DNA of 35,106 nucleotides from assembly GCA_046497225.1 (NCBI GenBank), contig JAWOGA010000060.1, positions 1-35,106 on the forward strand, in the 5' to 3' direction. Source of the stretch: JAXHLG01 sp046497225. Its GTDB lineage: Bacteria > Patescibacteriota > Minisyncoccia > Moranbacterales > DUUL01. Below the pieces are notes generated by a model that worked only from the letters and a program-made list of their open reading frames with translations, did no database searches and was not told where the DNA came from. A program made the position numbers and the translations under genes. Each line of letters starts with the position of its first letter. The stretch's first letter is position 1. Shown piece by piece: positions 8,283 to 15,623 of the stretch.

Positions 8283-9023
8283 TTAACGCGCTCTCCATCC
8301 TCCGTCTACATAAATCACTTCTCCGGTTACGTATTTAGATTCATCGGAAGCTAGATAGACAGCAGCCTTAGCAATGTCTTTCGTTTCTCCGACATGTCCT
8401 AGAGGAGTGTTGGATTCAATCATGTTTCTAAAATCATCATTCTCCAGCACAGGTTCGGTCATTTTAGTCTTAATAAACCCCGGCGCAATAGCGTTTACTC
8501 TTATCTCGTAAGGAGCTAAGTCTAGAGCGCTGGCATGAGTGGTTTGAACTACTCCTCCTTTGGAAGCGCAGTAAGAAACTGCATTTTCCAACCCGACTTT
8601 GCCTAAAATGGAGCTCATATTAATAATAGATCCATTTATGTGATGATCTTTCATGTGATTGGCGGCGGCTTTAACGCCGTAAAAAACTCCGAAAAGATTT
8701 ATTTTTAAAGTTTTCTCCCAATCCTCATCTGTTTCCTCCAAAACATTTTTTGATGATCCGATACCGGCATTATTAACCATTACATCTACTTGACCAAATC
8801 TATTAGCAGTTTCTTCCACTAAATGTTTAACTTGATTCGCATCCGACACGTCGCACTTTATAAACTCCGCCCTGTCTTCATTTTCTTCATTGATTAAATT
8901 TTCTCCTTCATTGATGTCGGAGAATACTACTTTCGCTCCTTCTTTAAGGAATTCTTCTCCGATGGCTTTGCCAATGCCGGAAGCTCCCCCGGTAACAATA
9001 GCCACTTTGCTTTCTAGTCGCAT
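8283..9023 (-). CDS. Short-chain dehydrogenase/reductase (FabG-like SDR)
   Basis: 246 aa from the ATG at 9023, the normal size of classical SDRs. The Rossmann NAD(P) motif is TGGASGIG (11-18), followed by a basic/acidic end of beta 2 (SDINEG), NNAG (84-87), N109, the catalytic Ser near 137-138, Y151 and K155 (YCASK), and the C-terminal GEVIYVDGG motif. Asp36 after beta 2 suggests a preference for NAD over NADP. The substrate is unknown; FabG (3-oxoacyl reductase), glucose or alcohol dehydrogenase activities share these motifs, and no fatty-acid genes are adjacent. The frame extends upstream to 9068, but the conserved N-terminus starts at 9023. It lies 89 nt after the UMP kinase gene on the same strand and may share its transcript. 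Confidence 0.88.
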   Translation of the reverse strand: MRLESKVAIVTGGASGIGKAIGEEFLKEGAKVVFSDINEGENLINEENEDRAEFIKCDVSDANQVKHLVEETANRFGQVDVMVNNAGIGSSKNVLEETDEDWEKTLKINLFGVFYGVKAAANHMKDHHINGSIINMSSILGKVGLENAVSYCASKGGVVQTTHASALDLAPYEIRVNAIAPGFIKTKMTEPVLENDDFRNMIESNTPLGHVGETKDIAKAAVYLASDESKYVTGEVIYVDGGWRAR

Positions 9024-9112
9024 ATTTTTTTCTTTATTTGTTATTAAATCCTCTCTCAATAATAACACTTCAATAAAAATAATTCAAAATCCGGTCTTAT
9101 TTTTTAGTGAAA

Positions 9113-9811
9113 TTAGCTTATTTTAGTTCCAGTGTATTTTTTTCCGGAAAAAAGTTTTTCTAAATTTTTAGTGTTTTTGCCGTTAATTATAAAAACTTCC
9201 AAGCGCAGCCTTTGAGCATTTTTTGAGGCTATCGGATCAAAAGGAGTGTTAAGCCCCGGATCCCATTTATCTCCCACAATTTTTCGGAAATCTTGCCAAC
9301 TTATTTCTTCAAATTTAGTTGCATCCGGATACTTGCGAGGGTCTTTGTTGTAAACATATTCTATGTTGGATAGATTTATAATTTTTTTTGCGCTAAGCCG
9401 CTCGGCAAGAATAGTGGCTACGTAATCCGTAGACCATCCCGGCCTCCAGCCTGCTGCAACCATAATCCCCTCCCCGCCGTCAAAGTGTTGATTTAAATCT
9501 TCTTTGGTCTGGGGATTTTTGTTGATGCGGGGATGGGCATATTTCCTAAAAATAGTTTTTATCAGATGGGCATTGAGTCGAGTGGCATGAACTCCAAGCC
9601 AATCCTGATCATCTTCGGTTAACTGAGAGACTTTGTTGGCAGCTTTCTGATAGCGCCTGGCAGTGTCGCCTCCTCCGGCCACAATTACGAATTTATCCCC
9701 CCTTTTAATTTGTTCTATAATAGTTTTTTTGAATTTTTTTAAAAAATGCCAATCAATATTATCCGGAACGATTAATGATCCTCCCAGGGAAATTACAAAA
9801 AGATTTTTCAT
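9113..9811 (-). CDS. pyrH: UMP kinase, archaeal type
   Basis: 232 aa of the amino-acid-kinase fold. Converts UMP to UDP, the step feeding UTP and then CTP via PyrG (10827-12479). Visible motifs: SLGGSLIVP (N-terminal phosphate loop), VAGGGDTAR, ATRLNAH, AAGWRPGWSTDYVA, NLSNIEYVYNKDPRKYPDA split over the nucleotide site, FDPIAS, and the terminal GTKI. This order and wording fit the archaeal UMPK subfamily better than bacterial PyrH, which has GDIFRG-like and MGMLATVMNA motifs instead. It begins 14 nt after the Ada-type gene on the same strand, so co-transcription is likely. No frr or tsf is adjacent, unlike typical bacterial pyrH. Confidence 0.85.
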   Translation of the reverse strand: MKNLFVISLGGSLIVPDNIDWHFLKKFKKTIIEQIKRGDKFVIVAGGGDTARRYQKAANKVSQLTEDDQDWLGVHATRLNAHLIKTIFRKYAHPRINKNPQTKEDLNQHFDGGEGIMVAAGWRPGWSTDYVATILAERLSAKKIINLSNIEYVYNKDPRKYPDATKFEEISWQDFRKIVGDKWDPGLNTPFDPIASKNAQRLRLEVFIINGKNTKNLEKLFSGKKYTGTKIS

Positions 9812-9825
9812 TGTTTAATTGAAAT

Positions 9826-10272
9826 TTAATTTTTAAAACAACAACCAGCCGGTTGATAACCTTGATTTTTAGCTTCTTCTTCTGAGCTAAAACAAACTCT
9901 GTTTCCCGGCTTGATTTTTTCAGCCCAAGTGCAGGTTGAGGAGTGGTATTTATCTGAATTTTTAGAACCAACTAACTGGCATTCTTTATTTTCTTGTTTT
10001 TTATTTGCGTTTTCGATGTTTTCAGACACACCCTTTCTTTGAGCAGCTTCCCCTAGAGCCATTGCTTTTTCTTGCTTCGGGTTTGATGCTTCAATGTTAT
10101 TTAAGGAGACTTTGATTTGTTCTGTTTTTCTAGTCTTTTCTTTTGTTACTCCGGCTTGAAAACAAACAACGGCTATCAGAATAATTGCTAAAGTAAATAA
10201 GATTCTTTCTTCATTGTTTTTCCAAAAATTTATAGTTTTTTGCTTAAATTTTTCGAATGAATTATTTGACAT
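9826..10272 (-). CDS. Membrane-anchored protein with C-terminal Ada-type zinc-binding domain
   Basis: 148 aa. A charged N-terminus is followed by one transmembrane helix (about 24-41, ILFTLAIILIAVVCFQAG), a polar linker (42-95) and a ~50-residue C-terminal domain, LVGSKNSDKYHSSTC...KNRVCFSS-like. This domain resembles the metal-binding domain of Ada (C98, C114, C127, C144/C145; motif WAEKIKPGNRVCF). In Ada this domain binds Zn and repairs phosphotriesters; in stand-alone anchored forms the role is unknown. Given the anchor, the domain probably faces outward. It starts a likely three-gene unit with UMP kinase and SDR. Identification of the domain is by motif; function is not assigned. Confidence 0.75.
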   Translation of the reverse strand: MSNNSFEKFKQKTINFWKNNEERILFTLAIILIAVVCFQAGVTKEKTRKTEQIKVSLNNIEASNPKQEKAMALGEAAQRKGVSENIENANKKQENKECQLVGSKNSDKYHSSTCTWAEKIKPGNRVCFSSEEEAKNQGYQPAGCCFKN

Positions 10273-10284
10273 AAGAATAAATTA

Positions 10285-10314
10285 ATATTACAATGATTTT
10301 TAGTGTTGTTGCAA
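10285..10314 (-). promoter_or_regulatory. Promoter of the Ada-type/UMP kinase/SDR unit
   Basis: On the minus strand: TTGCAA (10314-10309), 18-nt spacer, TAATAT (10290-10285), 13 nt before the ATG at 10272, so the transcript has a very short leader. Confidence 0.55.
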
Positions 10315-10391
10315 GTTAAGCTTGTTTGTTTTTGCTGAACTTTTTGTTGGCAAACCTTGATTTGCTTTGGTTAATGTAGTAAAAAGCGACT

Positions 10392-10421
10392 TTGCAACAG
10401 TTTTAGTTTAATAATTATAAC
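10392..10421 (+). promoter_or_regulatory. Promoter of rpmA
   Basis: TTGCAA, 18-nt spacer, TATAAC. The ~45-nt leader contains a small hairpin, TGAGAT (10432-10437) with ATCTCA (10447-10452), which may matter for rpmA control. Confidence 0.5.
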
Positions 10422-10473
10422 TTGCTTTTATTGAGATGCCAAGATTATCTCAGTTTAAGTTTGATTAAGTCAT

Positions 10474-10746
10474 ATGTCACAGAAAAAAGCCGGTGGTTCA
10501 ACAAGATTAGGTAGAGATTCTATTTCAAAGCGCCTTGGGGTGAAAATTTTTGGCAGTCAAAAAATCCAAAAAGGTCAAATCATTGTTAGGCAAAGAGGTA
10601 CTAAATTTAGGCCTGGAACAAATGTGAAAAGATGTAAAGATGATACTTTAATGGCATTAACAGATGGAGTGGTTGAATTTGTAACCAAGCGTGTCAAGAG
10701 ATTTACCGGAAAACCCAAGAAAACCAAGATTGTAAGTGTTAAATAG
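10474..10746 (+). CDS. rpmA: 50S ribosomal protein L27
   Basis: 90 aa. L27 reaches the peptidyl-transferase centre with its N-terminal tail. The signature KKAGGSTRLGRDS at the N-terminus and the QRGTKFRPGTNV motif identify it. The tail begins MSQKKAGG directly, so there is no cleavable extension like that of Firmicutes. The C-terminal Lys-rich end is short. In most bacteria rplU (L21) lies just upstream, but here rpmA stands alone with its own promoter and terminator. No Shine-Dalgarno is present. Confidence 0.96.
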   Translation: MSQKKAGGSTRLGRDSISKRLGVKIFGSQKIQKGQIIVRQRGTKFRPGTNVKRCKDDTLMALTDGVVEFVTKRVKRFTGKPKKTKIVSVK

Positions 10747-10790
10747 AAATCTTCATTAAATTAAATTACAGAACAGTAAAAAATTATTTA

Positions 10791-10823
10791 AAAAAACTCC
10801 TTGTTTGTGGCAAGGAGTTTTTT
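10791..10823. terminator. Bidirectional terminator between rpmA and pyrG
   Basis: A 13-bp perfect stem (AAAAAACTCCTTG with CAAGGAGTTTTTT) with a 7-nt loop; A and T runs on both sides allow it to work for rpmA (+) and pyrG (-). Confidence 0.88.
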
Positions 10824-10826
10824 AAA

Positions 10827-12479
10827 TTATTTCTTCCCTCTTTTCTTTGCAGCTGATTTAATAAAAGATAAAAATAGTGGATTTGGGTTCAAGGGGGTTG
10901 ATGTAAATTCCGGATGAAACTGGCTTCCAACCATAAAAGGATGTTTTTCTTTTGAAATTTCAGCTATTTCCATTAGATTTTTATCGGAATATTTACCTGA
11001 AAAGATTAACCCTTTCTCCTCCAAATTTTTTATATAATCGGGATTTACTTCATATCGATGGCGATGCCTTTCGTTAATTAAATCTTTTTTGTATGCCTCG
11101 TAAGCTAAGGTTTCTTTTTTAATCTGACAGGGATAATTTCCCAATCTCATAGTAGCTCCGTATTTTCCTTCTTTTAGATTGTCCTTCTGTTCCGGCATTA
11201 TATCGATCACCAAGTCTTGAGCTTCCGGATTAATTTCGCTTGTATGGGCGTTTTTAATCTCGGCTACATTTCTAGCAAATTCCACCACCATTAATTGCAT
11301 GCCATAACAAAGACCCAGATAGGGTATTTTGTTTTCCCTGGCATATTGAATGCAATTAATCTTACCCTCTACTCCCCTGCTTCCAAACCCTCCGGGAACT
11401 ATAATGCCGTGATATTGATCTAATTGTTTAAGATTATTTTTATTTTCTTCTAGCTCTTCTGAATTTATCCAATCTATCGCCGGTTTTTTGCCTGTTTCGT
11501 AACAAGCATGTTTTATAGCTTCTATGACTGAAATGTAGGAATCAGATAGCACGCATTCTCCTGTGCCGAAATATTTGCCCACTATTCCAATTTTAACTTC
11601 TTCTTTTGCGTTTTTAATATTTTTTACTAGCTGTTTCCATTCTTTAAGATCTTCTTCTCCCGGATCCAGGTTTAACTTATTTAAAATAACTTCACTTAGG
11701 CCATCTTTTTCAAAGTTTATAGGGACTTCATAGATAGACTCGGCATCCGGGGCAGAGATAACAGCCTCGTCTTTTATGTTGCAAAAAAGGGCGATTTTTT
11801 CTTTCCTTTTTTTGTCTATTGGCGCTTCACTTCTAGCGATTATTATGTCCGGTTGAACACCCGCTTCGTTCAGAGCCCTGACTGCTTGTTGAGTCGGCTT
11901 CGTTTTCATTTCTCCTATCATTTGAGGATAAGGAACATAGCTTATCATAACAAATAAAACATCTTCGGGCTTTCTTAACTTCATTTGGCGAGCTGCTTCC
12001 GTGAAGAGGTCATTTTCGTAATCACCTGTGGTTCCCCCGACTTCAATTATTACAAAATCAGCATTGTTGTTGTCCGAGGCTTTCTCTATTGTTCTGATGA
12101 TTTGATCTGTTACATGTGGAATTATTTGCACGCATTTCCCTTTGTATTCCAAGTTTCTTTCTTTTTGAATTACTTTCCAGTAAACACTTCCGGTAGTCAT
12201 ATAATTTTCTGACGGGAGCGTAGTTTCTAAAAATCGCTCGTAATTTCCCATATCCTGGTCTGTTTCTAGTCCGCTTGATAGTACAAATACTTCCCCGTGT
12301 TCAGTCGGATTCATGGTTCCCGCGTCGACGTTAACATATGGATCCACTTTTATTGCTGTTACTTCAAATCCTCTGGATTGAATAATTTTTGCAATAGAAG
12401 AAGTGGCTACTCCTTTGCCTATTCCGGACATGACTCCCCCGAAAACAAAAATATATTTGGGGTTATTTTTTTTGGCCAT
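10827..12479 (-). CDS. pyrG: CTP synthase
   Basis: Makes CTP from UTP, ATP and glutamine. 550 aa, full length. The N-terminal synthetase domain has the P-loop VFGGVMSGIGKG (13-23) and NVDAGTMNPTEHGEVFV. The P-loop reads SGIGKG where most bacteria have SSLGKG, and NVDAGTMNPTEH replaces NVDPGTMSPxQH, so it is a diverged variant. The C-terminal class I glutamine amidotransferase has Cys391 in LGLCYGMQ, His522 and Glu524 in QFHPEF, so the triad is complete. A Lys/Arg tail ends the protein. It follows rplI on the minus strand after a weak terminator and uses UTP produced downstream of the UMP kinase at 9113-9811. Confidence 0.96.
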   Translation of the reverse strand: MAKKNNPKYIFVFGGVMSGIGKGVATSSIAKIIQSRGFEVTAIKVDPYVNVDAGTMNPTEHGEVFVLSSGLETDQDMGNYERFLETTLPSENYMTTGSVYWKVIQKERNLEYKGKCVQIIPHVTDQIIRTIEKASDNNNADFVIIEVGGTTGDYENDLFTEAARQMKLRKPEDVLFVMISYVPYPQMIGEMKTKPTQQAVRALNEAGVQPDIIIARSEAPIDKKRKEKIALFCNIKDEAVISAPDAESIYEVPINFEKDGLSEVILNKLNLDPGEEDLKEWKQLVKNIKNAKEEVKIGIVGKYFGTGECVLSDSYISVIEAIKHACYETGKKPAIDWINSEELEENKNNLKQLDQYHGIIVPGGFGSRGVEGKINCIQYARENKIPYLGLCYGMQLMVVEFARNVAEIKNAHTSEINPEAQDLVIDIMPEQKDNLKEGKYGATMRLGNYPCQIKKETLAYEAYKKDLINERHRHRYEVNPDYIKNLEEKGLIFSGKYSDKNLMEIAEISKEKHPFMVGSQFHPEFTSTPLNPNPLFLSFIKSAAKKRGKK

Positions 12480-12548
12480 TTTATGTTTAATTAATTTTTA
12501 CAATATGACTTAATTACGGAGTTTGTAACTATTTTAGAAACTGCCAAG

Positions 12549-12572
12549 AAAAAACCGCCTCCCCCCTAGCGG
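12549..12572 (-). terminator. Probable terminator after rplI
   Basis: Read on the minus strand: CCGC, a G-rich loop, GCGG, then six T. The stem is only 4 bp but all GC. It lies between rplI and pyrG. Confidence 0.45.
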
Positions 12573-12660
12573 CCTCAATCAAAATTTTTGTGTTTTTAAC
12601 AATGGCAGCGTTCGAAATTTGGAAATAATTATTTAAAAAACACGCAACTCAATTATTATT

Positions 12661-13104
12661 CTATTCTTCTTCTTCAATGATAACTTTTAATTCTGCTTCT
12701 ATTCCGTGATTGAGGGATATTTTAATTTCATATTCCCCCGCTTCTTTAATTTGTTTGTTCATTTTAATGTTGCTTTCTTTTGTGTCAATATGTTTTTCTT
12801 TTAAGGCTTTAACGATATCCTCTTCAGTAACTGAGCCAAACAGTTTTCCTTTTTTGGCTTTCTTTCTTATTATAATTTCTTCTTTTTTGATTTCTTCAGC
12901 TAGTTTTTGATTTCTTCTTAACTCTTCCTTGTTCTTTTCGAGCTCTTTTTTTAACTGCTCCTCAACTTTTTCAATGGCTTTTTGAGTAGCCGGTTTAGCC
13001 ATTTTCTTGGGAATAAGGTAATTGCGCGCAAACCCATCGGAGACTTGTTTGATTTCTCCAGCTTTTCCTAATTTTTCAACCTCCTTTAGTAAAACAACCT
13101 TCAT
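12661..13104 (-). CDS. rplI: 50S ribosomal protein L9
   Basis: 147 aa from the ATG at 13104, where the canonical MKVVLLKEVEKLGKAGE begins; a TTG three codons upstream is less likely. Two-domain L9: the N-terminal domain with GFARNYLIPK (rRNA binding), a long charged helix (about 45-80) and a C-terminal domain (LFGSVTEEDI onwards) that is complete. L9 binds 23S rRNA near the L1 stalk and limits frameshifting. Several CPR groups lack L9, so its presence narrows the host lineage. An AGGAGGA on the minus strand at 13133-13139 is too far (about 28 nt) to serve this start. No ribosomal protein genes of the usual rpsF-rpsR cluster are adjacent. Confidence 0.95.
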   Translation of the reverse strand: MKVVLLKEVEKLGKAGEIKQVSDGFARNYLIPKKMAKPATQKAIEKVEEQLKKELEKNKEELRRNQKLAEEIKKEEIIIRKKAKKGKLFGSVTEEDIVKALKEKHIDTKESNIKMNKQIKEAGEYEIKISLNHGIEAELKVIIEEEE

Positions 13105-13284
13105 TGTAGCCAAGTTACTTTTTATTCTTTAATCCTCCTATTCTAATATTATCAGATGATTTTTTATTTGCAAGGGTTTGTTGAAAGCCGGCCCGTTTTT
13201 CCATAATCAAAAACGACAGGATTACCAGTAAAATCCTTGGATTTATTTGTAAAAATTATTAGAAAATTTAAAATAAAATAATCT

Positions 13285-14205
13285 TTATTGTCCTTGATTA
13301 ATTTCTTGATAAGCGCTTGCGGCTGCGATAGCTCCCTCACTTGCCGCAGTGATTATTTGTCTAAAATTATTTGAGTTAGTGGTAATATCGCCCGCGGCAA
13401 ACAAACCTTCAATGTTTGTTGTTTGATCTTGGTTGGTTTTAATATATCCTCTCTCGTCTTTCTCTATTTCCATTTCTTCCAAGTGACTTGTATCCGGAAG
13501 AGACCCAATCTCAACAAAAACTCCGTCAAAAGAAAGCTCTTTTTCCTCTTTATAGGGGTTGTCAAGGACAATTTTTTCCACTTTTTGTTCTCCCTTGATC
13601 TCAACAATGTTTGTTTGTGAAACTGTTTCAATATTTTCTTTCTTGTTTACTTGTTTTACGTAAGAAGGCACTGCGCGAAGCTTTTCAGCTCTATAAAAAA
13701 TAGCTACTTCTTTGGCGTATTGAGAAAGCAGCAAGGCGGCATTTAAAGCGGAATTTCCTCCGCCGACAACGGCTACTTTTTTATCTTTAAAAAATGGCCC
13801 GTCGCAAGTGGCGCAATAAGAAACACCTTTCCCCGCCAATTTTTCCTCTCCCGGAACTCCCAGCTTTCTAAAAACTGTTCCGGTTGCTAAAATAACCGTC
13901 TTGGAGTGATATTTTTCTTTATGGGTAGCTATTTCAAATAATTCATTATTTTTTTTAACGGAAATTATTTTTTCTTGTAAAACTTCGCTTCCCAGGGTTT
14001 CTGCGTGTGATTTCATTTTTTGGCTTAATTCTGCGCCAGAAATACCCGGAAGACCGGGATAATTTTCAATTTTAAAGCTTTCGTTCATGTAGCCGCCGAA
14101 TTCCTCTCCAATTAAGAGATGATTTATTTGAAATCTAGAAGCATAAATAGAGGCGGTTAATCCGGCTGGACCTGTTCCCAGAATAATTAAGTCTTTTTTT
14201 ATCAT
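13285..14205 (-). CDS. trxB: Thioredoxin-disulfide reductase
   Basis: 306 aa flavoprotein that reduces thioredoxin with NADPH. FAD-binding GTGPAGLTAS (10-19), redox-active C131-A-T-C134 (CATCDGPFF), NAD(P)-binding GGGNSALNAA, and the C-terminal FAD motif AAGDITTN are all present, in family order and length. It lies 138 nt downstream of trxA on the same strand, an obvious functional pair, but a strong terminator overlaps the end of trxA and a near-palindrome (ATGCTT/AAGCAT, 14246-14260) lies in the gap, so trxB may be separately controlled. The cofactor-binding arginines typical for NADPH were not checked. Confidence 0.95.
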   Translation of the reverse strand: MIKKDLIILGTGPAGLTASIYASRFQINHLLIGEEFGGYMNESFKIENYPGLPGISGAELSQKMKSHAETLGSEVLQEKIISVKKNNELFEIATHKEKYHSKTVILATGTVFRKLGVPGEEKLAGKGVSYCATCDGPFFKDKKVAVVGGGNSALNAALLLSQYAKEVAIFYRAEKLRAVPSYVKQVNKKENIETVSQTNIVEIKGEQKVEKIVLDNPYKEEKELSFDGVFVEIGSLPDTSHLEEMEIEKDERGYIKTNQDQTTNIEGLFAAGDITTNSNNFRQIITAASEGAIAAASAYQEINQGQ

Positions 14206-14331
14206 TTTTATTGATGTTATTTGTTAGTTTTTTCTGAATCAAAACATGCTTTAAAAGCATTTCCTTGAAATGAAAAACATTAAAACCTACAAGTAAAATT
14301 TTTGAATTAGATTAGCATTTTGAAATAATGC

Positions 14332-14359
14332 AAAAAAAGCGGATTATTCCGCTTTTTTT
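14332..14359 (-). terminator. Terminator overlapping the trxA stop codon
   Basis: A 12-bp perfect stem (AAAAAAAGCGGA with TCCGCTTTTTTT) with a 4-nt loop. The trxA stop (14344-14346) lies in the loop, and the last trxA codons (Lys-Lys-Ala-Glu) form one arm. A T7 tract follows on the minus strand. Confidence 0.85.
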
Positions 14360-14661
14360 AATTCTTCCATAAGGGCTTCTTTGGATTGAACGCCCGTTAT
14401 TTGTTTAACAATTTCCCCGTCCTTAAAAATAATTAGAGTCGGAATGGACATAATTCCATACTTCTGAGCAATGGAAGAGTTTTCGTCAATATTAACTTTT
14501 CCTACTTTAGCTTTGCCTTCAACTTCTTCAGCCAATTCATCTATAATAGGGCCCATCATTTGGCAAGGACCGCACCAAGGCGCCCAGAAATCTACCAGCA
14601 CAGGCTTATCGCTTTTCAAGACCTCCTCTTCAAAATTATCCTCTTTAAATTCAATAGCCAT
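14344..14661 (-). CDS. trxA: Thioredoxin
   Basis: 105 aa, canonical size. The active site is W-C30-G-P-C33 in DFWAPWCGPCQMM, followed by the cis-Pro region SIPTLIIFKDG. It reduces disulfides of cytoplasmic proteins and is recycled by TrxB (13285-14205). No signal peptide, so it is cytoplasmic. It follows uppS by 59 nt on the same strand. Its final codons double as a terminator arm, which is economical but leaves the downstream trxB dependent on readthrough or another promoter. Confidence 0.97.
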   Translation of the reverse strand: MAIEFKEDNFEEEVLKSDKPVLVDFWAPWCGPCQMMGPIIDELAEEVEGKAKVGKVNIDENSSIAQKYGIMSIPTLIIFKDGEIVKQITGVQSKEALMEELKKAE

Positions 14662-14720
14662 ACAATAATATTAATTTTTATTTAACTAAATAATTATATT
14701 TTCAAATACTTAAATGCGTA

Positions 14721-15449
14721 TTACTTCCCCAGCCTCCTTTCTCTGTTGGCAAAATCTTCAAGTGCTTTTTTGAGTTCCGTTGCGTTAAAATCCGGAAAGA
14801 GCTTTTCTGAAAAATAGTATTGAGAGTTTTGTGTTTGCCACATTAAAAAACCGGCGCTGTTGTGAGGGTCATCTTCCACCCCTGTCCTTATTACAAGATC
14901 AACCGAGGGCAGTTTTGAACTTACCAGGTAACTTTGAAAAGCTTCTTTGTTCATCTTGAAATCACGTGCTTTATTACGAGCCTCTTTTTTAATTTCTTTC
15001 ACAGCATGAAGAATGTCATCATCCCCACTGTAAGCAAGTAAAAAATTCAGAAAACTGCCGGTGTGATTTTTGGTTTTTTCTATTCCCTCTTCCAGTATTT
15101 TTTTTAGCCTTTTTGGGAATTGTTCTTCCCAACGGCCAATTATTTGAATTTTTGTTTTATTTTCAAATATATCTGAACTATTAATAAGTTTCTTAAAATA
15201 TTCTTCATAAATCTTGAGAAGTTCCCTTTTTTCCTCAAAGGGCCTTTTGGTGAGATTATCTTTGGAGGAACCCCAAAAAGTAAGACTCTTAACTCCCATT
15301 TTTAGAGCTTCTTTGCTTAACTCTTCTATAGCCTCCGCGCCTGCTTTGTGACCTTTCCAGGGTTTCCTATCTCTTTTTTTGGCCCACCTCCTGTTGCCAT
15401 CAGGAATAATCGCCACATGGTAAGGCATTGATTTTTTGTTAAAATCCAT
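14721..15449 (-). CDS. uppS: Undecaprenyl diphosphate synthase (cis-prenyltransferase)
   Basis: 242 aa. Adds isoprene units in cis to make the C55 lipid carrier for wall and glycan synthesis. The family motif HVAIIPDGNRRWAKK is at residues 11-25, with catalytic Asp17. SLTFWGSSKDNLTKRP corresponds to the usual LTLYAFSTENWKRP, in altered form. VDLVIRTGVEDDPHNSAGFLMWQTQNSQYYFSE matches the conserved IRTGGE-RLSNFLLWQ-YAE-F block, split here by an insertion: RTGVEDDPHNSAGF is unusual, since the common form has RTGGE. This may indicate a divergent product length. The gene follows the trans-prenyl synthase on the same strand and probably uses its product as primer. Confidence 0.9.
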   Translation of the reverse strand: MDFNKKSMPYHVAIIPDGNRRWAKKRDRKPWKGHKAGAEAIEELSKEALKMGVKSLTFWGSSKDNLTKRPFEEKRELLKIYEEYFKKLINSSDIFENKTKIQIIGRWEEQFPKRLKKILEEGIEKTKNHTGSFLNFLLAYSGDDDILHAVKEIKKEARNKARDFKMNKEAFQSYLVSSKLPSVDLVIRTGVEDDPHNSAGFLMWQTQNSQYYFSEKLFPDFNATELKKALEDFANRERRLGK

Positions 15450-15527
15450 TACTATAATTATTTCTTAAAACATACACGTAGGTGTTTTGTGATTTTCTGT
15501 AAAAATTTTAAAACAAACAATAATAAT

Positions 15528-15557
15528 GAATCAATTTATTTTAAAATAAATTGATTC
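15528..15557. repeat. 30-nt perfect palindrome between two prenyl-synthase genes
   Basis: GAATCAATTTATTTT is followed directly by its exact reverse complement. AT-rich, with no T tract that would make a normal terminator. It lies 66 nt after the trans-prenyl synthase gene and 79 nt before uppS on the minus strand. Confidence 0.8.
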
Positions 15558-15623
15558 TATTTAAATTACATACTAAATTCTTTAGTAATAAATAGCAACC
15601 CCGCGCTGACTGCAGCTTTATTT

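Noticed and set aside
12661..12910. Plus-strand frame over rplI
   Set aside because: It is the complement of the well-supported L9 gene.
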